Shown here piece by piece: positions 12,165 through 26,460 of a DNA stretch of 64,000 nt. The stretch comes from Eledone cirrhosa (Eukaryota; Mollusca; Cephalopoda; Octopoda; Eledonidae). Position numbers and translations under genes: made by a program. A model generated the notes under the pieces. The model did not search any database. It was not told the origin of the DNA and saw only the letters and a list, made by a program, of their open reading frames with translations. The stretch is taken from positions 35,645,267 through 35,709,266 of the forward strand of contig OZ024748.1 of the NCBI GenBank assembly GCA_964016885.1, written 5' to 3'. The first letter of the stretch is position 1. The number at the start of each line of letters is the position of its first letter.

Positions 12165-15086
12165 ATTGTTACAGTTGTTATTGTTGTTGTTACTGTTGTA
12201 ATGCTATTGTTACAGTTGTTGTTGTTACTGTTGTAGAGCTATTGTTACAGTTGTTATTGTTGTTGTTACTGTTGTAGATCTATTGTTACAGTTGTTATTG
12301 TTGTTACTGCTTTAGTGCTATTGTTACAGTTGTTATTGTTGTTGTTACTGTTGTAGTGCTATTGTTACAGTTGTTATTGTTGTTACTGTTGTAGTGCTAT
12401 TGTTACAGTTGTTACTGTTGTTACTGTTGTAGTGCTATTGTTACAGTTGTTATTGTTGTTACTGTTGTAGTGCTATTGTTACAGTTGTTACTGTTGTTAC
12501 TGTTGTAGTGCTATTGTTACAGTTGTTATTGTTGTTGTTACTGTTGTAGTGCTATTGTTACTGTTGTTGTTGTTACTGTTGTAGTGATATTGTTACAGTT
12601 GTTATTGTTGTTGTTACTGTTGTAGTTCTATTGTTACTGTTGTTGTTGTTACTGTTGTAGTGCTATTGTTAGAGTTGTTATTGTTCTTGTTATTGTTGTA
12701 GTGCTATTTTTACTGTTGTTGTTACTGTTGTAGTGCTTTTGTTACAGTTGTTATTGTTGTTGTTACTGTTGTAGTGCTAATGTTACAGTTGTTGTTGTTA
12801 CTGTTGTAGTGCTATTGTTGCAGTTGTTATTGTTGTTGTTACTGTTGTAATGCTATTGTTACAGTTGTTGTTGTTACTGTTGTAGTGCTATTGTTACAGT
12901 TGTTATTGTTGTTGTTACTGTTGTAGAGCTATTGTTACAGTGGTTATTGTTGTTGTTACTGTTGTAGTGCTATTGTTACAGATGTTATTGTTTTTGTTAC
13001 TGTTGTAGAGCTATTGTTACAGTTGTCATTGTTGTTGTTACTGTTGTAGTGCTATTGTTACAGTTGTTATTGTTGTTGTTACTGTTGTAGTGCTATTGTT
13101 ACAGTTGTTATTGTTGATGTTACTGTTGTAGAGCTATTGTTACAGTTGTTATTGTTGTTGTTACTGTTGTAATTCCATTTTTACAGTTGTTATTGTTGTT
13201 GTTACTGTTGTAGAGCTATTGTTAAAGTTGTTATTGTTGTTGTTACTGTTGTAGATCTATTGTTACAGTTGTTATTGTTGTTACTGCTTTAGTGCTATTG
13301 TTACAGTTGTTATTGTTGTTGTTACTGTTGTAGTGCTATTGTTACAGTTGTTATTGTTGTTAATGTTGTAGTGCTATTGTTACAGTTGTTACTGTTGTTA
13401 CTGTTGTAGTGCTATTGTTACAGTTGTTATTGTTGTTACTGTTGTAGTGCTATTGTTACAGTTGTTACTGTTGTTACTGTTGTAGTGCTATTGTTACAGT
13501 TGTTGTTGTTACTGTTGTATTGCTATTGTTGCAGTTGTTATTGTTGTTGTTACTGTTGTAGAGCTAATGTTACAGTTGTTATTGTTGTTACTGTTGTAGT
13601 GCTATTGTTACAGTTGTTATTGTTGTTGTTACTGTTGCAGAGCTATTGTTACAGTTGTTGTTGTTACTGTTGTAGTGCTATTGTTACAGTTGTTATTGTT
13701 GTTGTTACTGTTGTAGTGCTATTGTTACAGTTGTTATTGTTGTTACTGTTGTAGTGCTATTGTTACAGTTGTTACTGTTGTTACTGTTGTAGTGCTATTG
13801 TTACAGTTGTTATTGTTGTTACTGTTATAGTGCTATTGTTACAGTTGTTACTGTTGTTACTGTTGTAGTGCTATTGTTACAGTTGTTATTGTTGTTGTTA
13901 CTGTTGTAGTGCTATTGTTACTGTTGTTGTTGTTACTGTTGTAGTGATATTGTTACAGTTGTTATTGTTGTTGTTACTGTTGTAGTTCTATTGTTACTGT
14001 TGTTGTTGTTACTGTTGTAGTGGTATTGTTAGAGTTGTTATTGTTCTTGTTATTGTTGTAGTGCTATTTTTACTGTTGTTGTTACTGTTGTAGTGCTTTT
14101 GTTACAGTTGTTATTGTTGTTGTTACTGTTGTAGTGCTAATGTTACAGTTGTTGTTGTTACTGTTGTAGTGCTATTGTTGCAGTTGTTATTGTTGTTGTT
14201 ACTGTTGTAATGCTATTGTTACAGTTGTTATTGTTGTTACTGTTGTAGTGCTATTGTTACAGTAGTTATTGTTGTTGTTACTGCTGTAGTGTTAATGTTA
14301 CAGTTGTTGTTGTTACTGTTGTAGGGCTATTGTTACAGTTGTTATTGTTGTTGTTACTGTTGTAGAGCTATTGTTACAGTTGTTGTTGTTGTTGTTACTG
14401 TTGTAGAGCTATTGTTACAGTTGTTATTGTTGTTGTTACTGTTGTAGAGCTATTTTTACAGTTGTTATTTTAGTTGTTACTGTTGTAGATCTATTGTTAC
14501 AGTTGTTATTGTTGTAGTGCTATTGTTACAGTTTTTATTGTTGTTGTTACTGTTGTAATGCTATTGTTACAGTTGTTGTTGTTACTGTTGTAGAGCTATT
14601 GTTACAGTTGTTATTGTTGTTGTTACTGTTGTAGATCTATTGTTACAGTTGTTATTGTTGTTACTGCTTTAGTGCTATTGTTACAGTTGTTATTGTTGTT
14701 GTTACTGTTGTAGTGCTATTGTTACAGTTGTTATTGTTGTTACTGTTGTAGTGCTATTGTTACAGTTGTTATTGTTGTTACTGTTGTAGTGCTATTGTTA
14801 CAGTAGTTATTGTTGTTGTTACTGTTGTAATGCTATTGTTACAGTTGTTGTTGTTACTGTTGTAGTGCTATTGTTACAGTTGTTATTGTTGTTGTTACTG
14901 TTGCAGTGTTATTGTTACAGTTGTTGTTGTTACTGTTGTATTGCTATTGTTGCAGTTGTTATTGTTGTTGTTACTGTTGTAGAGCTAATGTTACAGTTGT
15001 TATTGTTGTTACTGTTGTAGTGCTATTGTTACAGTTGTTATTGTTGTTGTTACTGTTGCAGAGCTATTGTTACAGTTGTTGTTGTT
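12165..15086 (+). repeat. Partial third copy of the higher-order unit (offset 5,027 bp from 7,138)
   Basis: Landmarks at 7,899, 8,458 and 9,879 recur at 12,926, 13,485 and 14,906, a constant shift of 5,027 bp. The match starts after a monomer junction near 12,165 and breaks near 15,086, where one copy carries extra GTT triplets. It has more differences from its partner than the 4,322-bp pair (for example near 13,172 and 14,532), so it looks like an older exchange. Confidence 0.75.
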
Positions 15087-18000
15087 ACTGTTGTAGTGCT
15101 ATTGTTACAGTTGTTATTGTTGTTGTTACTGTTGTAGTGCTATTGTTACAGTTGTTATTGTTGTTACTGTTGTAGTGCTATTGTTACAGTTGTTACTGTT
15201 GTTACTGTTGTAGTGCTATTGTTACAGTTGTTATTGTTGTTACTTTTGTAGTGCTATTGTTACAGTTGTTACTGTTGTTACTGTTGTAGTGCTATTGTTA
15301 CAGTTGTTATTGTTGTTGTTACTGTTGTAGTGCTATTGTTACTGTTGTTGTTGTTACTGTTGTAGTGATATTGTTACAGTTGTTATTGTTGTTGTTACTG
15401 TTGTAGTTCTATTGTTACTGTTGTTGTTGTTACTGTTGTAGTGCTATTGTTAGAGTTGTTATTGTTCTTGTTATTGTTGTAGTGCTATTTTTACTGTTGT
15501 TGTTACTGTTGTAGTGCTTTTGTTACAGTAGTTATTGTTGTTGTTACTGCTGTAGTGTTAATGTTACAGTTGTTGTTGTTACTGTTGTAGGGCTATTGTT
15601 ACAGTTGTTATTGTTGTTGTTACTGTTGTAGAGCTATTGTTACAGTTGTTGTTGTTGTTGTTACTGTTGTAGAGCTATTGTTACAGTTGTTATTGTTGTT
15701 GTTACTGTTGTAGAGCTATTTTTACAGTTGTTATTTTAGTTGTTACTGTTGTAGATCTATTGTTACAGTTGTTATTGTTGTAGTGCTATTGTTACAGTTG
15801 TTATTGTTGTTGTTACTGTTGTATTGCTATTGTTGCAGTTGTTATTGTTGTTGTTACTGTTGTAGAGCTAATGTTACAGTTATTATTGTTGTTACTGTTG
15901 TAGTGCTATTGTTACAGTTGTTATTGTTGTTGTTACTGTTGCAGAGCTATTGTTACAGTTGTTGTTGTTACTGTTGTAGTGCTATTGTTACAGTTGTTAT
16001 TGTTGTTGTTACTGTTGTAATGCTATTGTTACAGTTGTTGTTGTTACTGTTGTAGAGCTATTGTTACAGTTGTTATTGTTGTTGTTACTGTTGTAGAGCT
16101 ATTGTTATAGTTGTTATTGTTGTTGTTACTGTTGTAGGGCTATTGTTACAGATGTTATTGTTTTTGTTACTGTTGTAGGGCTATTTTTACAGTTGTTATT
16201 GTTGTTGTTACTGTTGTAGTGCTATTGTTACAGTTGTTATTGTTGTTGTTACTGTTGTAGAGCTATTGTTACAGTTGTTATTGTTTTTGTTACTGTTGTA
16301 GGGCTATTGTTACAGTTGTTATTGTTTTTGTTACTGTTGTAGTGCTATTGTTACAGTTGTTATTTTTGTTGTTACTGTTATTGTTACTGTTGTTATTGGT
16401 GTTGTTACTGTTGTAGAGCTATTGTTACAGTTGTAGTGCTATTGTTACAGTTGTTATTGTTGTTGTTACTGTTGTAGAGCTATTGTTACAGTTGTTATTA
16501 TTGTTGTTACTTTTGTAGTGCTATTGTTACAGTTGTTATTGTTGTTGTTACTGTTGTAGTGCTATTGTTACAGTTGTTATTGTTGTTACTGTTGTAGTGC
16601 TATTGTTACAGATTTTATTGTTGTTACTGTGGTAGTGCTATTGTTACAGTTGTTATTGTTGTTGTTACTGTTGTAATGCTATTGTTACTGTTGTTGTTAT
16701 TACTGTTGTAGTGCTATTGTTACAGTTGTTATTCTTGTTGTTACTGTTGTAGTGCTATTTTCACAGTTGTTATTGTTGTTGTTACTGTTGTAGTGCTATT
16801 GTTACAGTTGGTATTGTTGTTGTTACTGTTGTAGTTCTATTGTTACAGTTGTTGTTTTTACCGTTATAGTGCTATTGTTACAGCTGTTATTGTTGTTATT
16901 ACTGTTATAGTGCTATTGTTACAGTTCTTACTGTTGTTACTGTTGTAGTGCTATTGTTACAGTTGTTATCGCTCTTGTTACTGTTGTAGTGCTATCGTTA
17001 CTGTTGTTGTTGTTACTGTTGTAATGCTTTTGTTACAGTTGTTATTGTCGTTGTTACTGTTGTAGTGCTATTGTTACAGTTGTTATTGTTGTTGTTACTG
17101 TTGTAGTGCTATTGTTACAGTTCTTACTGTTGTTACTGTTGTAGTGCTATTGTTACAGTTCTTACTGTTGTTACTGTTGTAGTGCTATTGTTACAGTTGT
17201 TATCGCTCTTGTTACTGTTGTAGTGCTATTGTTACAGTTGTTGTTACTGTTGTAATGCTATTGTTACAGTTGTTATTATTGTTGTTACTGTTGTAGAGCT
17301 AATGTTACAGTTGTTATTGTTGTTGTTACTGTTGTAGAGCTATTGTTTCAGTTGTTATTGTTGTTGTTACTGTTGTATTGCTATTGTTACAGTTGTTATT
17401 GTTGTTGTTACTGTTGTAGAGCTAATGTTACAGTTGTTATTGTTGTTGTTACTGTTGTAGAGCTATTGTTTCAGTTGTTATTGTTGTTGTTACTGTTGTA
17501 GTGCTATTGTTACAGTTGTTATTGTTGTTGTTACTGTTGTAATGCTATTGTTACAGTTGTTGTTGTTACTGTTGTAGAGCTATTGTTACAGTTGTTATTG
17601 TTGTTGTTACTGTTGTAGAGGTATTGTTACAGTTGTTATTGTTGTTGTTACTGTTGTAATGCTATTGTTACAGTTGTTGTTGTTACTGTTGTAGAGCTAT
17701 TGTTAGAGTTGTTATTGTTGTTGCAATGCGATTGTTACAGTTGTTATTGTTGTTGTTACTGTTGTAATGCTATTGTTACAGTTGTTGTTATTACTGTTGT
17801 AGTGCTATTGTTACAGTTGTTATTTTTGTTGTTACTGTTTTAGTGCTATTTTTACAGTTGTTATTGTTGTTGTTACTGTTGTAATGCTATTGTTACAGTT
17901 GTTGTTGTTACTGTTGTAGTGCTATTGTTACAGTTGTTATTGTTGTTGTTACTGTTGTAGAGCTATTGTTACAGTGGTTATTGTTGTTGTTACTGTGGTA

Positions 18001-21000
18001 GTGCTATCGTTACAGTTGTTATTGTTGTTGTTACTGTTGGAGTGCTATTGTTACAGTTGTTATTGTTGTTGTTACTGTTGTAGTGCCATTTTTACAGTTG
18101 TTATTGTTGTTGTTACTGTTGTAGAGCTATTGTTACAGTTGTTATTGTTGTTGTTACTGTTGTAGATCTATTGTTACAGTTGTTATTGTTGTTACTGCTG
18201 TAGTGCTATTGTTAGAGTTGTTATTGTTGTTGTTACTGTTGTAGTGCTATTGTTACAGTTGTTATTGTTGTTACTATTGTAGTGCTATTGTTACAGTTGT
18301 TACTGTTGTTACTGTTGTAGTGCTATTGTTACAGTTGTTATTGTTGTTACTGTTGTAGTGCTATTGTTACAGTTGTTACTGTTGTTACTGTTGTAGTGCT
18401 ATTGTTACAGTTGTTATTGTTGTTGTTACTGTTGTAGTGCTATTGTTACTGTTGTTGTTGTTACTGTTGTAGTGATATTGTTACAGTTGTTATTGTTGTT
18501 GTTACTGTTGTAGTTCTATTGTTACTGTTGTTGTTGTTACTGTTGTAGTGCTATTGTTAGAGTTGTTATTGTTCTTGTTACTGTTGTAGTGCTATTTTTA
18601 CTGTTGTTGTTGTTACTGTTGCAGTGCTTTTGTTACAGTTGTTATTGTTGTTGTTACTGTTGTAGTGCTAATGTTACAGTTGTTGTTGTTACTGTTGTAG
18701 TGCTATCGTTGCAGTTGTTATTGTTGTTGTTACTGTTGTAATGCTATTGTTACAGTTGTTATTGTTGTTACTGTTGTAGTGCTATTGTTACAGTAGTTAT
18801 TGTTGTTGTTACTGTTGTAATGCTATTGTTACAGTTGTTGTTGTTACTGTTGGATTGCTATTGTTGCAGTTGTTATTGTTGTTGTTACTGTTGTAGAGCT
18901 AATGTTACAGTTGTTATTGTTGTTACTGTTGCAGAGCTATTGTTACAGTTGTTGTTGTTACTGTTGTAGTGCTATTGTTACAGTTGTTATTGTTGTTGTT
19001 ACTGTTGTAATGCTATTGTTACAGTTGTTGTTGTTACTGTTGTAGAGCTATTGTTACAGTTGTTATTGTTGTTGTTACTGTTGTAGAGCTATTGTTACAG
19101 TTGTTATTGTTGTTGTTACTGTTGTAGGGCTATTGTTACAGTTGTTATTGTTTTTGTTACTGTTGTAGGGCTATTTTTACAGTTGTTATTGTTGTTGTTA
19201 AAGTTGTAGTGCTATTGTTACAGTTGTTATTGTTGTTGTTACTGTTGTTGTTACTGTTGTAGAGCTATTGTTACAATTGTTATTGTTTTTGTTACTGTTG
19301 TAGGGCTATTGTTACAGTTGTTATTGTTTTTGTTACTGTTGTAGTGATATTGTTACAGTTGTTATTGTTGTTGTTACTGTTGTAGTTCTATTGTTACTGT
19401 TGTTGTTGTTACTGTTGTAGTGGTATTGTTAGAGTTGTTATTGTTCTTGTTATTGTTGTAGTGCTATTTTTACTGTTGTTGTTACTGTTGTAGTGCTTTT
19501 GTTACAGTTGTTATTGTTGTTGTTACTGTTGTAGTGCTAATGTTACAGTTGTTGTTGTTACTGTTGTAGTGCTATTGTTGCAGTTGTTATTGTTGTTGTT
19601 ACTGTTGTAATGCTATTGTTACAGTTGTTATTGTTGTTACTGTTGTAGTGCTATTGTTACAGTAGTTATTGTTGTTGTTACTGCTGTAGTGTTAATGTTA
19701 CAGTTGTTGTTGTTACTGTTGTAGGGCTATTGTTACAGTTGTTATTGTTGTTGTTACTGTTGTAGAGCTATTGTTACAGTTGTTGTTGTTGTTGTTACTG
19801 TTGTAGAGCTATTGTTACAGTTGTTATTGTTGTTGTTACTGTTGTAGAGCTATTTTTACAGTTGTTATTTTAGTTGTTACTGTTGTAGATCTATTGTTAC
19901 AGTTGTTATTGTTGTAGTGCTATTGTTACAGTTTTTATTGTTGTTGTTACTGTTGTAATGCTATTGTTACAGTTGTTGTTGTTACTGTTGTAGAGCTATT
20001 GTTACAGTTGTTATTGTTGTTGTTACTGTTGTAGATCTATTGTTACAGTTGTTATTGTTGTTACTGCTTTAGTGCTATTGTTACAGTTGTTATTGTTGTT
20101 GTTACTGTTGTAGTGCTATTGTTACAGTTGTTATTGTTGTTACTGTTGTAGTGCTATTGTTACAGTTGTTATTGTTGTTACTGTTGTAGTGCTATTGTTA
20201 CAGTAGTTATTGTTGTTGTTACTGTTGTAATGCTATTGTTACAGTTGTTGTTGTTACTGTTGTAGTGCTATTGTTACAGTTGTTATTGTTGTTGTTACTG
20301 TTGCAGTGTTATTGTTACAGTTGTTGTTGTTACTGTTGTATTGCTATTGTTGCAGTTGTTATTGTTGTTGTTACTGTTGTAGAGCTAATGTTACAGTTGT
20401 TATTGTTGTTACTGTTGTAGTGCTATTGTTACAGTTGTTATTGTTGTTGTTACTGTTGCAGAGCTATTGTTACAGTTGTTGTTGTTACTGTTGTAGTGCT
20501 ATTGTTACAGTTGTTATTGTTGTTGTTACTGTTGTAGTGCTATTGTTACAGTTGTTATTGTTGTTACTGTTGTAGTGCTATTGTTACAGTTGTTACTGTT
20601 GTTACTGTTGTAGTGCTATTGTTACAGTTGTTATTGTTGTTACTGTTGTAGTGCTATTGTTACAGTTGTTACTGTTGTTACTGTTGTAGTGCTATTGTTA
20701 CAGTTGTTATTGTTGTTGTTACTGTTGTAGTGCTATTGTTACTGTTGTTGTTGTTACTGTTGTAGTGATATTGTTACAGTTGTTATTGTTGTTGTTACTG
20801 TTGTAGTTCTATTGTTACTGTTGTTGTTGTTACTGTTGTAGTGCTATTGTTAGAGTTGTTATTGTTCTTGTTATTGTTGTAGTGCTATTTTTACTGTTGT
20901 TGTTACTGTTGTAGTGCTTTTGTTACAGTAGTTATTGTTGTTGTTACTGCTGTAGTGTTAATGTTACAGTTGTTGTTGTTACTGTTGTAGGGCTATTGTT

Positions 21001-24000
21001 ACAGTTGTTATTGTTGTTGTTACTGTTGTAGAGCTATTGTTACAGTTGTTGTTGTTGTTGTTACTGTTGTAGAGCTATTGTTACAGTTGTTATTGTTGTT
21101 GTTACTGTTGTAGAGCTATTTTTACAGTTGTTATTTTAGTTGTTACTGTTGTAGATCTATTGTTACAGTTGTTATTGTTGTAGTGCTATTGTTACAGTTG
21201 TTATTGTTGTTGTTACTGTTGTATTGCTATTGTTGCAGTTGTTATTGTTGTTGTTACTGTTGTAGAGCTAATGTTACAGTTATTATTGTTGTTACTGTTG
21301 TAGTGCTATTGTTACAGTTGTTATTGTTGTTGTTACTGTTGCAGAGCTATTGTTACAGTTGTTGTTGTTACTGTTGTAGTGCTATTGTTACAGTTGTTAT
21401 TGTTGTTGTTACTGTTGTAATGCTATTGTTACAGTTGTTGTTGTTACTGTTGTAGAGCTATTGTTACAGTTGTTATTGTTGTTGTTACTGTTGTAGAGCT
21501 ATTGTTATAGTTGTTATTGTTGTTGTTACTGTTGTAGGGCTATTGTTACAGATGTTATTGTTTTTGTTACTGTTGTAGGGCTATTTTTACAGTTGTTATT
21601 GTTGTTGTTACTGTTGTAGTGCTATTGTTACAGTTGTTATTGTTGTTGTTACTGTTGTAGAGCTATTGTTACAGTTGTTATTGTTTTTGTTACTGTTGTA
21701 GGGCTATTGTTACAGTTGTTATTGTTTTTGTTACTGTTGTAGTGCTATTGTTACAGTTGTTATTTTTGTTGTTACTGTTATTGTTACTGTTGTTATTGGT
21801 GTTGTTACTGTTGTAGAGCTATTGTTACAGTTGTAGTGCTATTGTTACAGTTGTTATTGTTGTTGTTACTGTTGTAGAGCTATTGTTACAGTTGTTATTA
21901 TTGTTGTTACTTTTGTAGTGCTATTGTTACAGTTGTTATTGTTGTTGTTACTGTTGTAGTGCTATTGTTACAGTTGTTATTGTTGTTACTGTTGTAGTGC
22001 TATTGTTACAGATTTTATTGTTGTTACTGTGGTAGTGCTATTGTTACAGTTGTTATTGTTGTTGTTACTGTTGTAATGCTATTGTTACTGTTGTTGTTAT
22101 TACTGTTGTAGTGCTATTGTTACAGTTGTTATTCTTGTTGTTACTGTTGTAGTGCTATTTTCACAGTTGTTATTGTTGTTGTTACTGTTGTAGTGCTATT
22201 GTTACAGTTGGTATTGTTGTTGTTACTGTTGTAGTTCTATTGTTACAGTTGTTGTTTTTACCGTTATAGTGCTATTGTTACAGCTGTTATTGTTGTTATT
22301 ACTGTTATAGTGCTATTGTTACAGTTCTTACTGTTGTTACTGTTGTAGTGCTATTGTTACAGTTGTTATCGCTCTTGTTACTGTTGTAGTGCTATCGTTA
22401 CTGTTGTTGTTGTTACTGTTGTAATGCTTTTGTTACAGTTGTTATTGTCGTTGTTACTGTTGTAGTGCTATTGTTACAGTTGTTATTGTTATTGTTACTG
22501 TTGTAGTGCTATTGTTACAGTTCTTACTGTTGTTACTGTTGTAGTGCTATTGTTACAGTTCTTACTGTTGTTACTGTTGTAGTGCTATTGTTACAGTTGT
22601 TATCGCTCTTGTTACTGTTGTAGTGCTATTGTTACAGTTGTTGTTACTGTTGTAATGCTATTGTTACAGTTGTTATTATTGTTGTTACTGTTGTAGAGCT
22701 AATGTTACAGTTGTTATTGTTGTTGTTACTGTTGTAGAGCTATTGTTTCAGTTGTTATTGTTGTTGTTACTGTTGTATTGCTATTGTTACAGTTGTTATT
22801 GTTGTTGTTACTGTTGTAGAGCTAATGTTACAGTTGTTATTGTTGTTGTTACTGTTGTAGAGCTATTGTTTCAGTTGTTATTGTTGTTGTTACTGTTGTA
22901 GTGCTATTGTTACAGTTGTTATTGTTGTTGTTACTGTTGTAATGCTATTGTTACAGTTGTTGTTGTTACTGTTGTAGAGCTATTGTTACAGTTGTTATTG
23001 TTGTTGTTACTGTTGTAGAGGTATTGTTACAGTTGTTATTGTTGTTGTTACTGTTGTAATGCTATTGTTACAGTTGTTGTTGTTACTGTTGTAGAGCTAT
23101 TGTTAGAGTTGTTATTGTTGTTGCAATGCGATTGTTACAGTTGTTATTGTTGTTGTTACTGTTGTAATGCTATTGTTACAGTTGTTGTTATTACTGTTGT
23201 AGTGCTATTGTTACAGTTGTTATTTTTGTTGTTACTGTTTTAGTGCTATTTTTACAGTTGTTATTGTTGTTGTTACTGTTGTAATGCTATTGTTACAGTT
23301 GTTGTTGTTACTGTTGTAGTGCTATTGTTACAGTTGTTATTGTTGTTGTTACTGTTGTAGAGCTATTGTTACAGTGGTTATTGTTGTTGTTACTGTGGTA
23401 GTGCTATCGTTACAGTTGTTATTGTTGTTGTTACTGTTGGAGTGCTATTGTTACAGTTGTTATTGTTGTTGTTACTGTTGTAGTGCCATTTTTACAGTTG
23501 TTATTGTTGTTGTTACTGTTGTAGAGCTATTGTTACAGTTGTTATCGTTGTTGTTACTGTTGTAGATCTATTGTTACAGTTGTTATTGTTGTTACTGCTG
23601 TAGTGCTATTGTTAGAGTTGTTATTGTTGTTGTTACTGTTGTAGTGCTATTGTTACAGTTGTTATTGTTGTTACTATTGTAGTGCTATTGTTACAGTTGT
23701 TACTGTTGTTACTGTTGTAGTGCTATTGTTACAGTTGTTATTGTTGTTACTGTTGTAGTGCTATTGTTACAGTTGTTACTGTTGTTACTGTTGTAGTGCT
23801 ATTGTTACAGTTGTTATTGTTGTTGTTACTGTTGTAGTGCTATTGTTACTGTTGTTGTTGTTACTGTTGTAGTGATATTGTTACAGTTGTTATTGTTGTT
23901 GTTACTGTTGTAGTTCTATTGTTACTGTTGTTGTTGTTACTGTTGTAGTGCTATTGTTAGAGTTGTTATTGTTCTTGTTACTGTTGTAGTGCTATTTTTA

Positions 24001-24746
24001 CTGTTGTTGTTGTTACTGTTGCAGTGCTTTTGTTACAGTTGTTATTGTTGTTGTTACTGTTGTAGTGCTAATGTTACAGTTGTTGTTGTTACTGTTGTAG
24101 TGCTATCGTTGCAGTTGTTATTGTTGTTGTTACTGTTGTAATGCTATTGTTACAGTTGTTATTGTTGTTACTGTTGTAGTGCTATTGTTACAGTAGTTAT
24201 TGTTGTTGTTACTGTTGTAATGCTATTGTTACAGTTGTTGTTGTTACTGTTGGATTGCTATTGTTGCAGTTGTTATTGTTGTTGTTACTGTTGTAGAGCT
24301 AATGTTACAGTTGTTATTGTTGTTACTGTTGCAGAGCTATTGTTACAGTTGTTGTTGTTACTGTTGTAGTGCTATTGTTACAGTTGTTATTGTTGTTGTT
24401 ACTGTTGTAATGCTATTGTTACAGTTGTTGTTGTTACTGTTGTAGAGCTATTGTTACAGTTGTTATTGTTGTTGTTACTGTTGTAGAGCTATTGTTACAG
24501 TTGTTATTGTTGTTGTTACTGTTGTAGGGCTATTGTTACAGTTGTTATTGTTTTTGTTACTGTTGTAGGGCTATTTTTACAGTTGTTATTGTTGTTGTTA
24601 CAGTTGTAGTGCTATTGTTACAGTTGTTATTGTTGTTGTTACTGTTGTTGTTACTGTTGTAGAGCTATTGTTACAATTGTTATTGTTTTTGTTACTGTTG
24701 TAGGGCTATTGTTACAGTTGTTATTGTTTTTGTTACTGTTGTAGTG
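13933..24746 (+). repeat. Higher-order satellite block, two copies of a 5,400-bp unit
   Basis: Sequence at 13,933-19,332 is repeated at 19,333-24,746 with an offset of exactly 5,400 bp. Row-by-row reading found only about four substitutions (near 15,244/20,644, 17,091/22,491, 18,146/23,546 and 19,201/24,601). The left break is near 13,933/19,333 and the right break near 19,347/24,747, both at heptamer positions. The identity is well above that between neighbouring monomers, so the event was recent or the assembly collapsed or duplicated here. Confidence 0.9.
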
Positions 24747-26460
24747 CTATTGTTACAGTTGTTATTTTTGTTGTTACTGTTATTGTTACTGTTGTTATTG
24801 GTGTTGTTACTGTTGTAGAGCTATTGTTACAGTTGTTATTGTTGTTGTTACTGTTGTAGTGCTATTGTTACAGTTGTTATTGTTGTTGTTACTGTTGTAG
24901 AGCTATTGTTACAGTTGTTATTATTGTTGTTACTTTTGTAGTGCTATTGTTACAGTTGTTATTGTTGTTGTTACTGTTGTAGTGCTATTGTTACAGTTGT
25001 TATTGTTGTTACTGTTGTAGTGCTATTGTTACAGATTTTATTGTTGTTACTGTTGTAGTGCTATTGTTACAGTTGTTATTGTTGTTGTTACTGTTGTAGT
25101 GCTATTGTTACTGTTGTTGTTATTACTGTTGTAGTGCTATTGTTACAGTTGGTATTGTTGTTGTTACTGTTGTAGTTCTATTGTTACAGTTGTTGTTGTT
25201 ACTGTTGTAGTGCTATTGTTACAGCTGTTATTGTTGTTATTACTGTTGTAGTGCTATTGTTACAGTTGGTATTGCTACTGTTGTAGTGCTATTGTTACAG
25301 TTGTTTTTTTGTTACTGTTGCAGAGCTATTGTTACAGTTGTTATTGTTTTTGTCACTGTTGTAGTGCTATTGTTACAGTTGTCATTGTTGTTGTTACTGT
25401 TGTAGTGCTATTGTTACAGTTGTTATTGTTGTTGTTACTGTTGTAGTGCTATTGTTACAGTTGTTATTGTTGTTGTTACTGTTGTAGTGCTATTGTTACA
25501 GTTGTTATTGTTGTTGTTACTGCTGTAGTGCTATTGTTAAGAGTTGTTATTGTTGTTGTTACTGTTGTAGTGCTATTGTTACAGTTGTTATTGTTGTTGT
25601 TACTGTTGTAGTGCTATTGTTACAGTTGTTATTGTTGTTGTTACTGCTGTAGTGCTATTGTTACAGTTGTTATTGTTTTTGTTACTGTTGTAGTGCTATT
25701 GTTACAGTTGTTATTGTTTTTGTTACTGTTGTAGTGCTATTGTTACAGTTGTTATTGTTGTTGTTACTGTTGTAGTGCTATTGTTACAGTTGTTATTGTT
25801 GTTGTTACTGTTGTAGTGCTATTGTTACAGTTGTTATTGTTGTTACTGTTGTAGTGCTATTGTTACTGTTGTTATTGTTGTTGTTACTGTTGTAGTGCTA
25901 TTGTTACAGTTGTTATTGTTGTTACTGTTGAAGTGCTATTGTTACAGTTGTTATTGTTGTTGTTACTGTTGTAGTGCTATTGTTACAGTTGTTATTGTTG
26001 TTGTTACTGCTGTAGTGCTATTGTTACAGTTGTTATTGTTGTTGTTACTGTTGTAGTGCTATTATTACAGTTGTTATTGTTGTTGTTACTGTTGTAGTGC
26101 TATTGTTACAGTTGTTATTGTTGTTACTGTTGTAGTGCTATTGTTACAGTTGTTATTGTTGTTGTTACTGTTGTAGTGCTATTGTTACAGTTGTTATTGT
26201 TGTTACTGTTGTAGTGCTATTGTTACAGTTGTTATTATTGTTGTTACTGTTGTAGTGCTATTGTTACAGTTGTTATTGTTGTTGTTACTGCTGTAGTGCT
26301 ATTGTTACAGTTGTTATTGTTGTTGTTACTGTTGCAGTGCTATTGTTACAGTTGTTATTGTTGTTGTTACTGTTGTAGTGCTATTGTTACAGTTGTTATT
26401 GTTGTTGTTACTGCTGTAGTGCTATTGTTACAGTTGTTATTGTTGTTGTTACTGTTGTAG

